A stretch of 47,014 nt of DNA. Source: Shewanella inventionis (GTDB taxonomy: Bacteria; Pseudomonadota; Gammaproteobacteria; Enterobacterales; Shewanellaceae). The position numbers and the translations under genes were made by a program. Positions 8,742 through 16,454 of the stretch are shown piece after piece. The stretch lies in NCBI RefSeq assembly GCF_014641855.1, contig NZ_BMII01000036.1, forward strand, positions 1-47,014. The letters run 5' to 3'. The notes beneath the pieces are model-generated. The model made no database searches. It saw only the letters and a program-made list of their open reading frames with translations, and was not told where the DNA came from. The number at the start of each line of letters is the position of its first letter. Position 1 is the first letter of the stretch.

Positions 8742-8997
8742 TTATGAATAAGTTTACTCTTTACTTTGTAAATCGAAACCCATTTTTGATGCTAATGTTT
8801 CGTTTTATGAGCTATATCACCTTTAGCAAACACTAATATCAATATGGCTATCAATTGGCGCTAGCCGGCTAAAATACCAAAATCACTTGTTTTTTCTGCA
8901 CATGATGATGAGTAGAATCTCACTTAAAATAGTTTCCATTTATTGATAAAAAGCACGTAGACTTAACGAATTAGTGACTATCACACAGGATGAATAG

Positions 8998-9699
8998 ATG
9001 AAAACCAAACTCAACACGATAGCATCTGCCCTCTTTCTATTACTCGCCCCTACGGCAATGGCAGCTGATGTTGCGGTGATCACTTTAGATAATGGCGCAC
9101 ATGTTCGCCTAAAAGACGACTTCACCTGGGAATACATCATTACAGAAACCGTTGCCCAACCCATTAGCCCAAAAGTCATTGCGCCAGATAGCCCAGGGGC
9201 GATGTCTCCTGAGGCCAACGAGAAAACAGCCAATGCCGCCGCAGTTGCCCCGTCGGTCACTTCACTTGCGACTCTGGGCACACAAGAGCAAGTCGCCAAG
9301 GCAACGGTTACCAGCACAGAAGCTCTTACAACACGACTTACCGCAAACGCTATGGCGCAGCCAGAGTTACTCAGCAGCACAGCCAAAGATGGCGTAAAAA
9401 TCACGCTGGCCAGTACCCAATGGAAAGGTGATAAATTAGGGCTTATATTTGATTTTGACAGCACCAGCGACGAACACATTACCGTGGTAAATGTTGAAGC
9501 CAGTTTTTTTAACGACCAAGGCAGTTTAATTAAAACCGAAACCATAGAAGCATGGGAAGCCATTTTCCGTATGCCTGAAACCTATCTACGTAAAGGCCAG
9601 CACCGCCAATCGCCAATATTGTGGATTGAAGGTATTAACAAACAGCAATGGCAACAACAGCTCATCAGCTTAAAAATTGTTGAGATTGAATCGCGTTAG
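8998..9699 (+). CDS. Exported DUF3157-like protein
   Basis: Uncharacterised protein of 233 residues. A signal peptide (MKTKLNTIASALFLLLAPTAMA then AD) predicts periplasmic export. The mature start VAVITLDNGAHVRLKDDFTWEYI resembles DUF3157 proteins of Shewanella and Vibrio. An Ala/Thr/Ser-rich low-complexity linker follows (about residues 60-115). The C-terminal domain (about 125-233) has the pattern of an extracellular beta-sandwich. The gene is alone and ends at a bidirectional terminator shared with the gene at 9798. No function is known. Confidence 0.72.
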   Translation: MKTKLNTIASALFLLLAPTAMAADVAVITLDNGAHVRLKDDFTWEYIITETVAQPISPKVIAPDSPGAMSPEANEKTANAAAVAPSVTSLATLGTQEQVAKATVTSTEALTTRLTANAMAQPELLSSTAKDGVKITLASTQWKGDKLGLIFDFDSTSDEHITVVNVEASFFNDQGSLIKTETIEAWEAIFRMPETYLRKGQHRQSPILWIEGINKQQWQQQLISLKIVEIESR

Positions 9700-9740
9700 T
9701 AAAATTATTTTTAGCTGCTGCTCAGGCAAATGTTAAAACA

Positions 9741-9777
9741 AAAGCCCAAATGAAATACCAATTCATTTGGGCTTTTT
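9741..9777. terminator. Bidirectional terminator
   Basis: Stem AAAGCCCAAATGAA / TTCATTTGGGCTTT with a short loop, flanked by A and T runs. It lies between two convergent genes and probably serves both. Confidence 0.88.
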
Positions 9778-9797
9778 AAACATAAAGCACTGATTAT

Positions 9798-10058
9798 TTA
9801 ATTCAAAAGCTCATGATCTTTAGGTAATTGCTTACTAATCCACAAGATCAATTTATGTTTACGGTTAGGGCCATCATCTTTGTCTTCAGCTAATGGCTGT
9901 ATTAGCTTATCTTGCACTAACAAACGGTAAATACACTCCACCTTATCTTTAGGTGAAATCCCTTTACCAAAATCATCAAAGCCGCGCTTTTTCGCGTAGC
10001 CTACGCCAATCTCCATTGCGAGCTTGAGTAATTGGTTATCATGCTTACCGGTTTTCAT
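9798..10058 (-). CDS. Small conserved protein, DUF5062-like
   Basis: An 86-residue, highly charged cytoplasmic protein with no signal or membrane segment. The sequence (LLKLAMEIGVGYAKKRGFDDFG, KVECIYRLLVQDKLIQPL, KHKLILWISKQLP) matches what I recall of the DUF5062 family in Shewanella and Vibrio. It is mostly helical. No function is known. It stands alone, convergent with the DUF3157-like gene. Confidence 0.65.
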   Translation of the reverse strand: MKTGKHDNQLLKLAMEIGVGYAKKRGFDDFGKGISPKDKVECIYRLLVQDKLIQPLAEDKDDGPNRKHKLILWISKQLPKDHELLN

Positions 10059-10381
10059 CTGTTGCCCTCATCATGCCTTTTATCCCTTTAAACTACGCGA
10101 AAAAACCGCCATTGCCACGCAAGTTTGCTCTAAAGAGTCCTAAAATCTAACAAACATCACCATTGGTAATTTTAGTTACAAAAATTATGTACCTTTCCCC
10201 CCATAAATCTAGGCGCTTGGGCGTAGGCTTGTTATTGTATATGGCTAAACCAAACCGCTAAGTGTGAACAAATATGAGTTTGGTGTTATTTAATTCTGTT
10301 TTTATTTCAATGTTTAGCGCAACAAATAATGCTGAACCAGCATAAAAACATTTCAAACGGGCGGAGCCCAAGGATATTTCA
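10059..10381. other. Intergenic region before the M3 peptidase
   Basis: No gene is supported in these 323 bp between two divergent genes. The right end has AAGGA eight bases before the peptidase ATG, preceded by an AT-rich stretch that presumably holds its promoter. Nothing else was recognised. Confidence 0.5.
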
Positions 10382-12535
10382 ATGCGTAAAACCCTTATCA
10401 CCACTGCCGTTAGTGCAGCATTAATGCTCAGTGCATGTTCAGAGCAATCAACAGACACCGCCATGGCAAGCAAAACCACCGCAGAAGCAACAGCAACAAC
10501 AAAAACGACTGCCACAACAGAAAACGTACTGTTAACACCAAGCCCATTACAATATATGGCGCCGCAGTTCGACAAAATTAACACTGCCGATTTTTTACCT
10601 GCGTTTGAGCAAGGCATGCAAGAGCACAAAACAGAAATTGCAACGATTACTCACAATGCCGACGCAGCCACATTTGAAAACACCATCGTTGCACTTGAAA
10701 AAACCGGCGCGATTTTAGACCGCACACAACGGGTATTTTTCAATCTTAATGGCTTAATTTCAGATGACGACTTCATCAATGTTGAAGCGCAAGCTGTACC
10801 AAAGCTCACCGCTCACATGGACAACATCTACCTAGACGAAACGTTATTTGCTCGCGTGCAAGCCATTTACAACAACAAAGCGACATTAACAGGCGAAGAC
10901 TTACGTTTAGTTGAAATGTATTACGACCGTTTTGTGCGTGCAGGTGCTGAGTTGTCGGCAGACGATAAAGCCAAAATGCGTGAACTAAACGGTGAACTAG
11001 CAAAACTTGAAACCAGCTTCTCACAAAACGTATTAAAATCATTTAAAGACGACGTGATTATTGTTGAAGACAAAGCCATGCTTGACGGCCTATCAGACAA
11101 TGACATCGCATCATTAGCCGCTGCTGCAAAAGCAGCAGGCAAAACCGGTTACATGATTACCTTAGTTAACACCACAACCCAACCATTACTGTCTAGTCTT
11201 AAAAACCGCGACCTACGTAAAAAGCTTTGGGAAACCTCAGCCTATCGTGCAATGGACACCAACTCACCATTAAACATTAAAATTGCCCAGCTACGTGCAG
11301 AAAAAGCCAAATTATTAGGCTACCCAACATGGGCCGCCTATTCTACAGGCGACCAAATGGCTAAAAGCCCAGAAGCAGTATATGGCATCCTTGATGACCT
11401 AGCACCAAAAGCCCTGGAAAAAGCCAAAATAGAAGCGGCAGACATTCAAGCTGAAATCGTTAAAGACGGTAAAGACTTTACCCTAGAGCCATGGGACTGG
11501 GCCTATTACGCTGAAAAAGTACGTGCAGCAAAATATGACCTGGACGACAGCCTTGTTAAGCCCTACTTTGAAATGAACACCGTACTCACCGACGGGCTGT
11601 TTTTTGCCATGGAGAAACTCTACGGCATTACCTTCAAGTCACGTACCGACTTACCTGTATGGCACCAAGATGTAACCGCATACGAAATCTTTAACAAAGA
11701 CGGCAGTTCACTAGGCTTGTTCTACCTTGATATGTACGCCCGTCCAGGCAAACGTGGTGGCGCATGGATGGACGAATTAGTTAATCAGTCATTCTTAAAA
11801 AATACCAAACCTGTAGTATACAACGCGCTTAACGTTCCAAAGCCTGCGCAAGGCCAACCTACCCTGTTAACCTTTGACGAAGTGAGCACTCTATTCCATG
11901 AGTTTGGCCACGCCATTCACGGTTTATACTCACAAGTTAACTACCCAAGCCTAGCGGGTACATTAACGGCACGTGATTTTGTTGAGTTTCCATCACAAGC
12001 TAACGAAGACTGGAGCATCGACCCTGCCGTACTAGCAAACTACGCTAAGCACTACCAAACAGGCGAGCCGATCCCTGCTGAGTTACTGGCTAAAGTATTA
12101 AAAGCACACACCTTTAACCAAGGATTTGGCACAGTTGAATACCTAGCCGCTGCACTGCTTGATATGGAATGGCACTCTATTCCTGCTGGCACTGAAATCA
12201 CCGATGTTGCCGCCTTTGAAAAACAAGCATTAGCCAAACACGGTTTAGACTACGGCCCAATTGCACCACGCTATAAAACCACCTACTTTAGCCACAGCTT
12301 CGGCGGCGGTTACTCAGCGGGTTACTACGCCTATCTATGGACAGAAGTGTTAGCGGCAGACTCGTTTGCTTACATGATGGCCAATGGTGGACTCACCGAA
12401 GAGAACGGCCAAAAATACCGTGATGCTGTATTGTCAAAAGGTAACAGCCAGGATCTTATGCAAAGCTACATCGACTTTGCCGGCAAAAAGCCCTCAACAG
12501 ACGCGCTATTAAAGCGTCGTGGTTTAGTGCACTAG
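10382..12535 (+). CDS. dcp: M3 family metallopeptidase, Dcp-type, predicted lipoprotein
   Basis: Zinc oligopeptidase of the thimet-oligopeptidase family, probably a peptidyl-dipeptidase releasing dipeptides from peptide C-termini. The signal peptide ends in a lipobox (ALMLSAC), so the mature protein should be anchored to a membrane facing the periplasm. A Thr/Ala-rich linker follows. The catalytic zinc site is LFHEFGHAIHG, with a further ligand Glu in TLTARDFVEFPSQ. The substrate-binding YFSHSFGGGYSAGYYAYLW loop is intact. At 717 residues it is full length. It begins with an AAGGA ribosome-binding site and is followed by a stem-loop at 12552-12583. Confidence 0.93.
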   Translation: MRKTLITTAVSAALMLSACSEQSTDTAMASKTTAEATATTKTTATTENVLLTPSPLQYMAPQFDKINTADFLPAFEQGMQEHKTEIATITHNADAATFENTIVALEKTGAILDRTQRVFFNLNGLISDDDFINVEAQAVPKLTAHMDNIYLDETLFARVQAIYNNKATLTGEDLRLVEMYYDRFVRAGAELSADDKAKMRELNGELAKLETSFSQNVLKSFKDDVIIVEDKAMLDGLSDNDIASLAAAAKAAGKTGYMITLVNTTTQPLLSSLKNRDLRKKLWETSAYRAMDTNSPLNIKIAQLRAEKAKLLGYPTWAAYSTGDQMAKSPEAVYGILDDLAPKALEKAKIEAADIQAEIVKDGKDFTLEPWDWAYYAEKVRAAKYDLDDSLVKPYFEMNTVLTDGLFFAMEKLYGITFKSRTDLPVWHQDVTAYEIFNKDGSSLGLFYLDMYARPGKRGGAWMDELVNQSFLKNTKPVVYNALNVPKPAQGQPTLLTFDEVSTLFHEFGHAIHGLYSQVNYPSLAGTLTARDFVEFPSQANEDWSIDPAVLANYAKHYQTGEPIPAELLAKVLKAHTFNQGFGTVEYLAAALLDMEWHSIPAGTEITDVAAFEKQALAKHGLDYGPIAPRYKTTYFSHSFGGGYSAGYYAYLWTEVLAADSFAYMMANGGLTEENGQKYRDAVLSKGNSQDLMQSYIDFAGKKPSTDALLKRRGLVH

Positions 12536-12551
12536 CACGATTTGTTATCTC

Positions 12552-12583
12552 AACCTCTACCGCCCAATTTGGCAGTAGAGGTT
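12552..12583 (+). terminator. Possible terminator after the M3 peptidase
   Basis: Nine-bp stem AACCTCTAC / GTAGAGGTT with a small internal GCC/GGC pairing. No T-run follows, so termination efficiency is uncertain. Confidence 0.5.
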
Positions 12584-12743
12584 ACTAACAAATGCAGTAA
12601 TAAAAACAGAACGCACCAAAGCAAACCGTGGTAGAAGCAACATATTCAATCGCATTAAGCAGAGTAAAAGAGTAAATATTACGCAAACGTAGTCTTTTTT
12701 GAGTGATATTGCACATTTGTTGCGCCATCGCACACATCAAGGC

Positions 12744-12771
12744 TTTACATTTTCGTCAATACCCTTATTAT
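12744..12771 (+). promoter_or_regulatory. Candidate sigma-70 promoter of tRNA-Ser
   Basis: TTTACA at 12744-12749 and TATTAT at 12766-12771 with a 16-bp spacer. A GC-rich discriminator (CACCGCG) follows, as in stringently controlled stable-RNA promoters. The mature tRNA starts 12 bases after the -10 element. Confidence 0.55.
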
Positions 12772-12782
12772 TCACCGCGTTC

Positions 12783-12872
12783 GGAGGGATGGCAGAGTGG
12801 TCGAATGCACCGGTCTTGAAAACCGGCAACGGTTTACCCCGTTCTAGGGTTCAAATCCCTATCCCTCCGCCA
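12783..12872 (+). tRNA. tRNA-Ser(UGA)
   Basis: A 90-nt tRNA with a seven-base-pair acceptor stem (GGAGGGA / TCCCTCC), discriminator G and encoded CCA. The anticodon stem CCGGT/ACCGG closes the loop CTTGAAA, giving anticodon UGA for serine. The long variable arm expected for tRNA-Ser is present. The T-arm GGGTTCAAATCCC is intact. Its 3' tail is the sequence repeated as attachment sites downstream. Confidence 0.97.
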
Positions 12873-12968
12873 CATTCAAATAAAAAGGCCTTATCGAAAG
12901 ATAAGGCCTTTTTATTTGGGCGAAAGATAGGACTTTGAACCCATGGGTTCCTCTTTATTACAAGCAAG
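12859..12968 (+). repeat. First 110-bp tRNA-tail repeat unit
   Basis: The unit begins with the tRNA 3' end and its flank (18-bp core CTATCCCTCCGCCACATT, 12859-12876). It holds the tRNA terminator and stops where the same 18-bp core recurs at 12969. Including the T-arm, positions 12847-12978 are identical to 16425-16556 on the far side of the island (132 bp, offset 3578). Confidence 0.85.
12882..12913 (+). terminator. tRNA-Ser terminator
   Basis: Stem AAAAAGGCCTTATC / GATAAGGCCTTTTT with a GAAA tetraloop, starting 10 bases after the tRNA end. An identical copy occurs on the right of the island at about 16460-16491. More distant repeat units have lost the left half of the stem. Confidence 0.9.
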
Positions 12969-12986
12969 CTATCCCTCCGCCACATT
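12969..12986 (+). repeat. attL of the miniature island (18-bp core)
   Basis: Copy of CTATCCCTCCGCCACATT, the tRNA-Ser 3' end plus four flanking bases. On its left is repeat-unit sequence (CAAGCAAG), and on its right is island sequence leading to the integrase. The partner copy is at 16437-16454. The region between measures 3468 bp core to core. Confidence 0.75.
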
Positions 12987-12994
12987 ATAAAGTG

Positions 12995-13024
12995 AAAAAG
13001 CCATTGATAATCAATGGCTTTTTT
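12995..13024 (+). terminator. Terminator just inside the left end of the island
   Basis: Stem AAAAAGCCATTGAT / ATCAATGGCTTTTTT. It sits 9 bases after the attL core, the position a tRNA terminator would occupy. This suggests the element carries its own replacement terminator for the tRNA it normally targets. Confidence 0.7.
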
Positions 13025-13080
13025 GCTTTCTAGCATTTGAAAAATCATATTCTCAGACCAAATACGGATGACTGTGACAT

Positions 13081-14496
13081 ATGTACCTATTTCGAGCCAC
13101 AAATTGTACCTATTACACCCGCATGGTGTTGCCTGCTTATCTGCGTGATAAAGGCTTCTCTGCCGACATCAAAGTATCCCTGCTCACTAAACAGCGCTCC
13201 ATCGCTATAGGCCGTAATCTTGTCGTTGCGGGTATCTTACGGCCATTAATCAGCAACTTAACCCCACAATCACAGCCAGATGCGTTTAAAGCACACGTTA
13301 ATCAATTGATTAATGATGCCCGTGCAGGCTTTGTTGGGGCAACAGAAACGCTTGATGAAAATGCCAAGCCTGTGCGGGAAATCATTCAGTTTATTCCCAC
13401 TCGACCAACGCAATTAGCACATAATAGTGCGACATATGACAATTATCCCTCACCAACAAACTTGGCATTCTCAAATAATTCGAGTAGTAAAAAGCAAACA
13501 AATTCAGTCGCTAACGTCACATTAACTGATGCGTTGATTAAGTTTATTGCGTCTAAACAAAAGCAGTCTGTCTCAGTGTTAACGGTAAAGCAGCTTAATC
13601 AACGTATAGGCCACTTTATTGAAAGAACCCACCTAGATGATGTATTCGACATAACCAGCGCTGAGGCGATGGAATACAAGGATTGCTTACTTGAAGAGGG
13701 CAGAAGCCACAAAAGTAACAAAGACTACTTAGCTGCGGTGTCGCAGTTCTTTAAGTGGTGCAAACTGATGCGCTACACCACCGCCAACCCGTTTGATGAA
13801 GTGAAACTATCAAAGCCAAGCAATCAAGCAGGGCATGACCTAGCGCGCCAACGCTGGCAACCAGAGCAACTAAAACACGTACTGCAATCACAAGACTTTA
13901 TTGATAAGCACCCTGACTTTAAATGGATAACACTATTGATGCTCTATCACGGTCTAAGGCCTTCAGAGGCTTGTCAGCTACACAGCAATGATATAGCCGT
14001 AATCGATGGCATAAGCGTCATTCACGTGACTAATGAGGGCATGAGCCAACAACTCAAGACAACTCAGTCAAAACGAACGGTTCCGCTACATCAAAAACTC
14101 ATTGAGCTTGGTTTTATTGATTTCGTTCAAACCATTACTGACCGAACATCAAAAAGCTGTCAGTTAAAAAATAGTCATTTAACAAACAGCCCGTTATTTC
14201 ATTATCAACCCAGTAGCGATGGTGTTTGGTCGCACAGATTCTGCCGTGAGTTTGGCAAATTACTCGACCAACTTCACTTTGTTGCAGGTAAACGACCTAC
14301 AGCATACTCATTCCGTCACACCTTTATTGATGAACTGAAACAACTGCAAACAGAAGAGTCGATGGTGGCACAGCTTGTTGGACACGTTTATCACAACATC
14401 ACCTATGGACGATACGGCAAGCAATATGATGTGAAAACACTCAAACCAGTGGTGGATAAAGTCAGTTACACATTGAATTTATTTCTACCAGTATAA
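13081..14496 (+). CDS. Tyrosine-type site-specific integrase of the island
   Basis: Phage-type tyrosine recombinase of 471 residues, adjacent to the tRNA-Ser attachment site as in many integrative elements. The N-terminus (MYLFRATNCTYYTRMVLPAYLR) is the arm-binding region. A core-binding SAM-like domain lies around residues 145-235. The catalytic domain carries Arg292 (YHGLRPSEAC), Arg412-His413 in SFRHTF (the HxxR region), His435 (LVGHVYHN) and the nucleophile Tyr445 (GRYGK). All catalytic residues are present, so it may be active. No excisionase gene was recognised beside it. Confidence 0.92.
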   Translation: MYLFRATNCTYYTRMVLPAYLRDKGFSADIKVSLLTKQRSIAIGRNLVVAGILRPLISNLTPQSQPDAFKAHVNQLINDARAGFVGATETLDENAKPVREIIQFIPTRPTQLAHNSATYDNYPSPTNLAFSNNSSSKKQTNSVANVTLTDALIKFIASKQKQSVSVLTVKQLNQRIGHFIERTHLDDVFDITSAEAMEYKDCLLEEGRSHKSNKDYLAAVSQFFKWCKLMRYTTANPFDEVKLSKPSNQAGHDLARQRWQPEQLKHVLQSQDFIDKHPDFKWITLLMLYHGLRPSEACQLHSNDIAVIDGISVIHVTNEGMSQQLKTTQSKRTVPLHQKLIELGFIDFVQTITDRTSKSCQLKNSHLTNSPLFHYQPSSDGVWSHRFCREFGKLLDQLHFVAGKRPTAYSFRHTFIDELKQLQTEESMVAQLVGHVYHNITYGRYGKQYDVKTLKPVVDKVSYTLNLFLPV

Positions 14497-15197
14497 GAAG
14501 TGGGATTATATGAGAGGATTTTTGCTGAAAAGATAAACCGTAGAGCGTTAATCATGACAACAGTCAGTAAATCCTGAGTGACTTTATACGCCAAAATTTG
14601 CTCTCACAGCGGCAAAAATCGACTGAGAAATGATGAAACGTACCCGCGACATCATTTCTCAGCCGCACTTATCAAATCCTACGGGCGAAAATCGATAATA
14701 CATCTTGCTGAGAAATCGAAATTTCACCTTTTTTCGTGTTAATTTCACGCTCATTTCACGTAACTGTTCACTTAAAGAATGCAATTTAAACCGCTTCGCA
14801 CTCAGTGAGTGCGAAGCCAAAACAGCCCACTTATTAAGTGGGACTACAACGTAACCCGGTACGCTCCTATCCCACTTTTTGTTCCAAAAAGGTCGGATAG
14901 GAGCTACGGGCAAGGGGAGAACCCCTTAACCCCAACAGCCACATGCTGCGCATGTGAAAAAGTCAAAAGAGTGAAAGATAAAATCAGCTGGGACACTTTT
15001 ATATGGTACGCACTGTTTTTATGTACAGTTATAATGGGATTTCATCGATTTACAACTAAAAAACGATTTAAAATCGTTCTTTAGTTGTATCGTATTAAAA
15101 ATAGAAAAATCGTAATCATCTGATTTTATTGGCTTTAATTTTTAGTGTACTGAGCCAAAATTCTACTTTACGCGCAACCTCGGTTTGTTTTTGTCTG
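14497..15197. other. Hairpin-rich noncoding stretch of the island
   Basis: No convincing gene is present. The stretch holds an unusual series of inverted repeats: 14623-14662 (13-bp arms), 14793-14817 (11-bp arms, 3-nt loop), 14826-14842, 14855-14910 (long, with the internal stem GCTCCTATCC / GGATAGGAGC), 14912-14927, 14940-14956 and 15052-15088 (18-bp arms, one mismatch). This could be a structured RNA, a replication origin or a transfer origin. The overlapping frame at 14809-15084 has no recognisable domain. Confidence 0.6.
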
Positions 15198-15307
15198 TTA
15201 GGCACAATTAATTGCTTTACTTCAATAAGATAGCAAATGTAGGATGATATTAATCAATAACTTAAACGGCCGACTTTAAATTTATTTGGCCCTTTAATAA
15301 GCTGTTG

Positions 15308-15344
15308 AGGCTGTAGAATTACTCATTTTACAGAAAAACAGCCT
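15308..15344 (+). repeat. Inverted repeat in the cassette leader
   Basis: Arms AGGCTGT / ACAGCCT with an inner CTGTA / TACAG pairing, 130 bp before the cassette gene. It could be a leader hairpin or a weak terminator; no role is evident. Confidence 0.35.
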
Positions 15345-15473
15345 TTATTATGGGTTCCAAATGCATTACCTAGTGTTTTAAAAGGGTTTAGGATTGATTT
15401 CAGGAGCTCGTTTTTTAATTGAATTTGGCTGTTAGAGTTATTCTACAGTCTCGTTATATTTCAAGGAGGATTA

Positions 15474-16211
15474 GTGAAGCATTTAGTTTTAGTTTTTTCT
15501 TTTCTGGTTGTTGGCTGTACCAGTTTAAAAGATGCTAGTGAAAGCCGCCATAATCCTGAAGTTTTTGTTGGTATAGAAGATGGAAACCTGATTTATCAAG
15601 GTGAAATAACTGAAACATCAAATAATGTGATTTTTTCATTGTTTAGGGCTGCTGAATTCAAGCCAAACCGACTGATTATTTCGAGCCAGGGCGGTGAGAT
15701 TGGTGCCGGAATGAATTTAGGTCAGTGGGTTAGAGATAATAATTTGGATGTTGAGGTCACAAGAGTATGCGCTTCTTCTTGTGCTAACTATGTATTACCA
15801 GCTGCCAATACGAAGTACTTAAGAAAAGACTCGATTCTGATATGGCATGGTAGCGCTTGGCAATCCAATTGGCATGTCGATCAAGAGCACCGTGAAGCTT
15901 TCAACACTTACATAACTTTAATGCGTAAAAAGGAAACTGATTTTTACGCAGATATCGCAGTCGATAACCTACTAGCTACTTACGGCCAGTCTAAATTTAA
16001 TTTCTTGGACTCCACTCTGGGCTTTTTTGGTAAAGGAACTGTTGGTTTTGATTACTCTAAAGCTGATATGAAAAAATTTGGACTAGTTAATATTGTACTC
16101 TTAGATGGCGAATGGGATTGGAGAAAATATCGGCCTGATAGATCAAATCTGGTTAAGCGTATCAGGGTTGACGATGATTTTGAGTTTAAGCTTCGTAGAT
16201 TTGAAATATAA
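15474..16211 (+). CDS. Lipoprotein with ClpP/crotonase-like fold (periplasmic serine-protease-like)
   Basis: A 245-residue predicted lipoprotein starting at GTG with AAGGAGG five bases upstream. The signal peptide ends in a lipobox (FLVVGC). The body resembles ClpP-fold periplasmic proteins: LIISSQGGEIGAGMNLGQWVR is the oxyanion/Gly-rich strand-turn, and VTRVCASSCANYVLPAA carries the likely nucleophile Ser flanked by Cys. IWHGSAW may supply the His. Two cysteines around the serine suggest a disulfide. It is the only gene of the putative cassette and is followed directly by an attC-like site. The fold is fairly clear; a protease or non-protease role is not settled. Confidence 0.72.
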   Translation: MKHLVLVFSFLVVGCTSLKDASESRHNPEVFVGIEDGNLIYQGEITETSNNVIFSLFRAAEFKPNRLIISSQGGEIGAGMNLGQWVRDNNLDVEVTRVCASSCANYVLPAANTKYLRKDSILIWHGSAWQSNWHVDQEHREAFNTYITLMRKKETDFYADIAVDNLLATYGQSKFNFLDSTLGFFGKGTVGFDYSKADMKKFGLVNIVLLDGEWDWRKYRPDRSNLVKRIRVDDDFEFKLRRFEI

Positions 16212-16296
16212 CAAAAAAATTTTATCACCAGCAAAAGGCGCTGGCTGCGACGTCAACCCGCTGCGTGGCTTTCCGCGCTAAATTTGGGCGTTAATC
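16206..16296 (+). other. attC-like recombination site
   Basis: Begins ATATAAC (R'' box, containing the stop codon TAA of the upstream gene) and ends GTTAATC (R' box, cut after G). Inside are an AAATTTTA / TAAATTT pairing in the L''/L' position and a variable terminal structure with CTGCGTGGCTTT, similar to the CGTGGC segment of Vibrio and marine attC sites. Length of about 91 nt is typical. Folding of the bottom strand would be decisive. Confidence 0.55.
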
Positions 16297-16436
16297 ATTG
16301 ACAACCTACTCAATAAATATTTAAATGTCATATATCAACTACGAATGTTCACTATCTGAGATGTGATTTTACGATTAGTTATTGATTATAATGAATTTTA
16401 ATTTTATTTTGTGGCTGATTTCTTGGGTTCAAATCC

Positions 16437-16454
16437 CTATCCCTCCGCCACATT
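16437..16454 (+). repeat. attR of the miniature island (18-bp core)
   Basis: Second copy of CTATCCCTCCGCCACATT. It is preceded by island-derived T-arm sequence (TTGGGTTCAAATCC) and followed by chromosomal repeat-unit sequence. The T-arm preceding it shows that the element carries a tRNA-Ser 3' end in its attachment site. Confidence 0.75.

Larger units (their letters stand above)
15198..16290 (+). mobile_element. Candidate solitary integron gene cassette (1093 bp)
   Basis: The left boundary is a canonical core site GTTAGGC at 15197-15203, cut after G. The right boundary is the attC-like site ending GCGTTAATC at 16290-16296. One open reading frame (15474-16211) lies between in the usual orientation, and its stop codon overlaps the R'' box. 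No integron integrase is in the window, so this would be insertion at a secondary G-TT site. Rejoining the flanks gives TCTGTTAATC. Confidence 0.5.

Noticed and set aside
8786..8830. Possible FNR (TTGAT-N4-AT) and CRP (TATGA-N6-TCACC) sites upstream of hcp
   Set aside because: Only one half-site matches FNR well and the CRP-like match is eight of ten; neither is convincing without a genome-wide score.
12699..12938. 79-codon open frame across tRNA-Ser
   Set aside because: It overlaps the tRNA on the same strand; such frames over tRNA-Ser genes are well-known artefacts.
14855..14910. Confident call of an oriT from the TATCC-containing stem
   Set aside because: Similarity to the IncP-type nick sequence is limited to a few bases and no relaxase gene is present; left as one hypothesis for the hairpin cluster.
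14659..14913. 84-codon minus-strand frame in the island
   Set aside because: It overlaps the same hairpins. The basic helix-like end (SEQLREMSVKLTRKKVKF) was considered as a relaxosome protein but does not match MobC or another family I know.
14809..15084. 91-codon open frame in the island
   Set aside because: It is composed largely of hairpin arms and has no recognisable domain or clear ribosome-binding site. Kept only as part of the hairpin-rich stretch.
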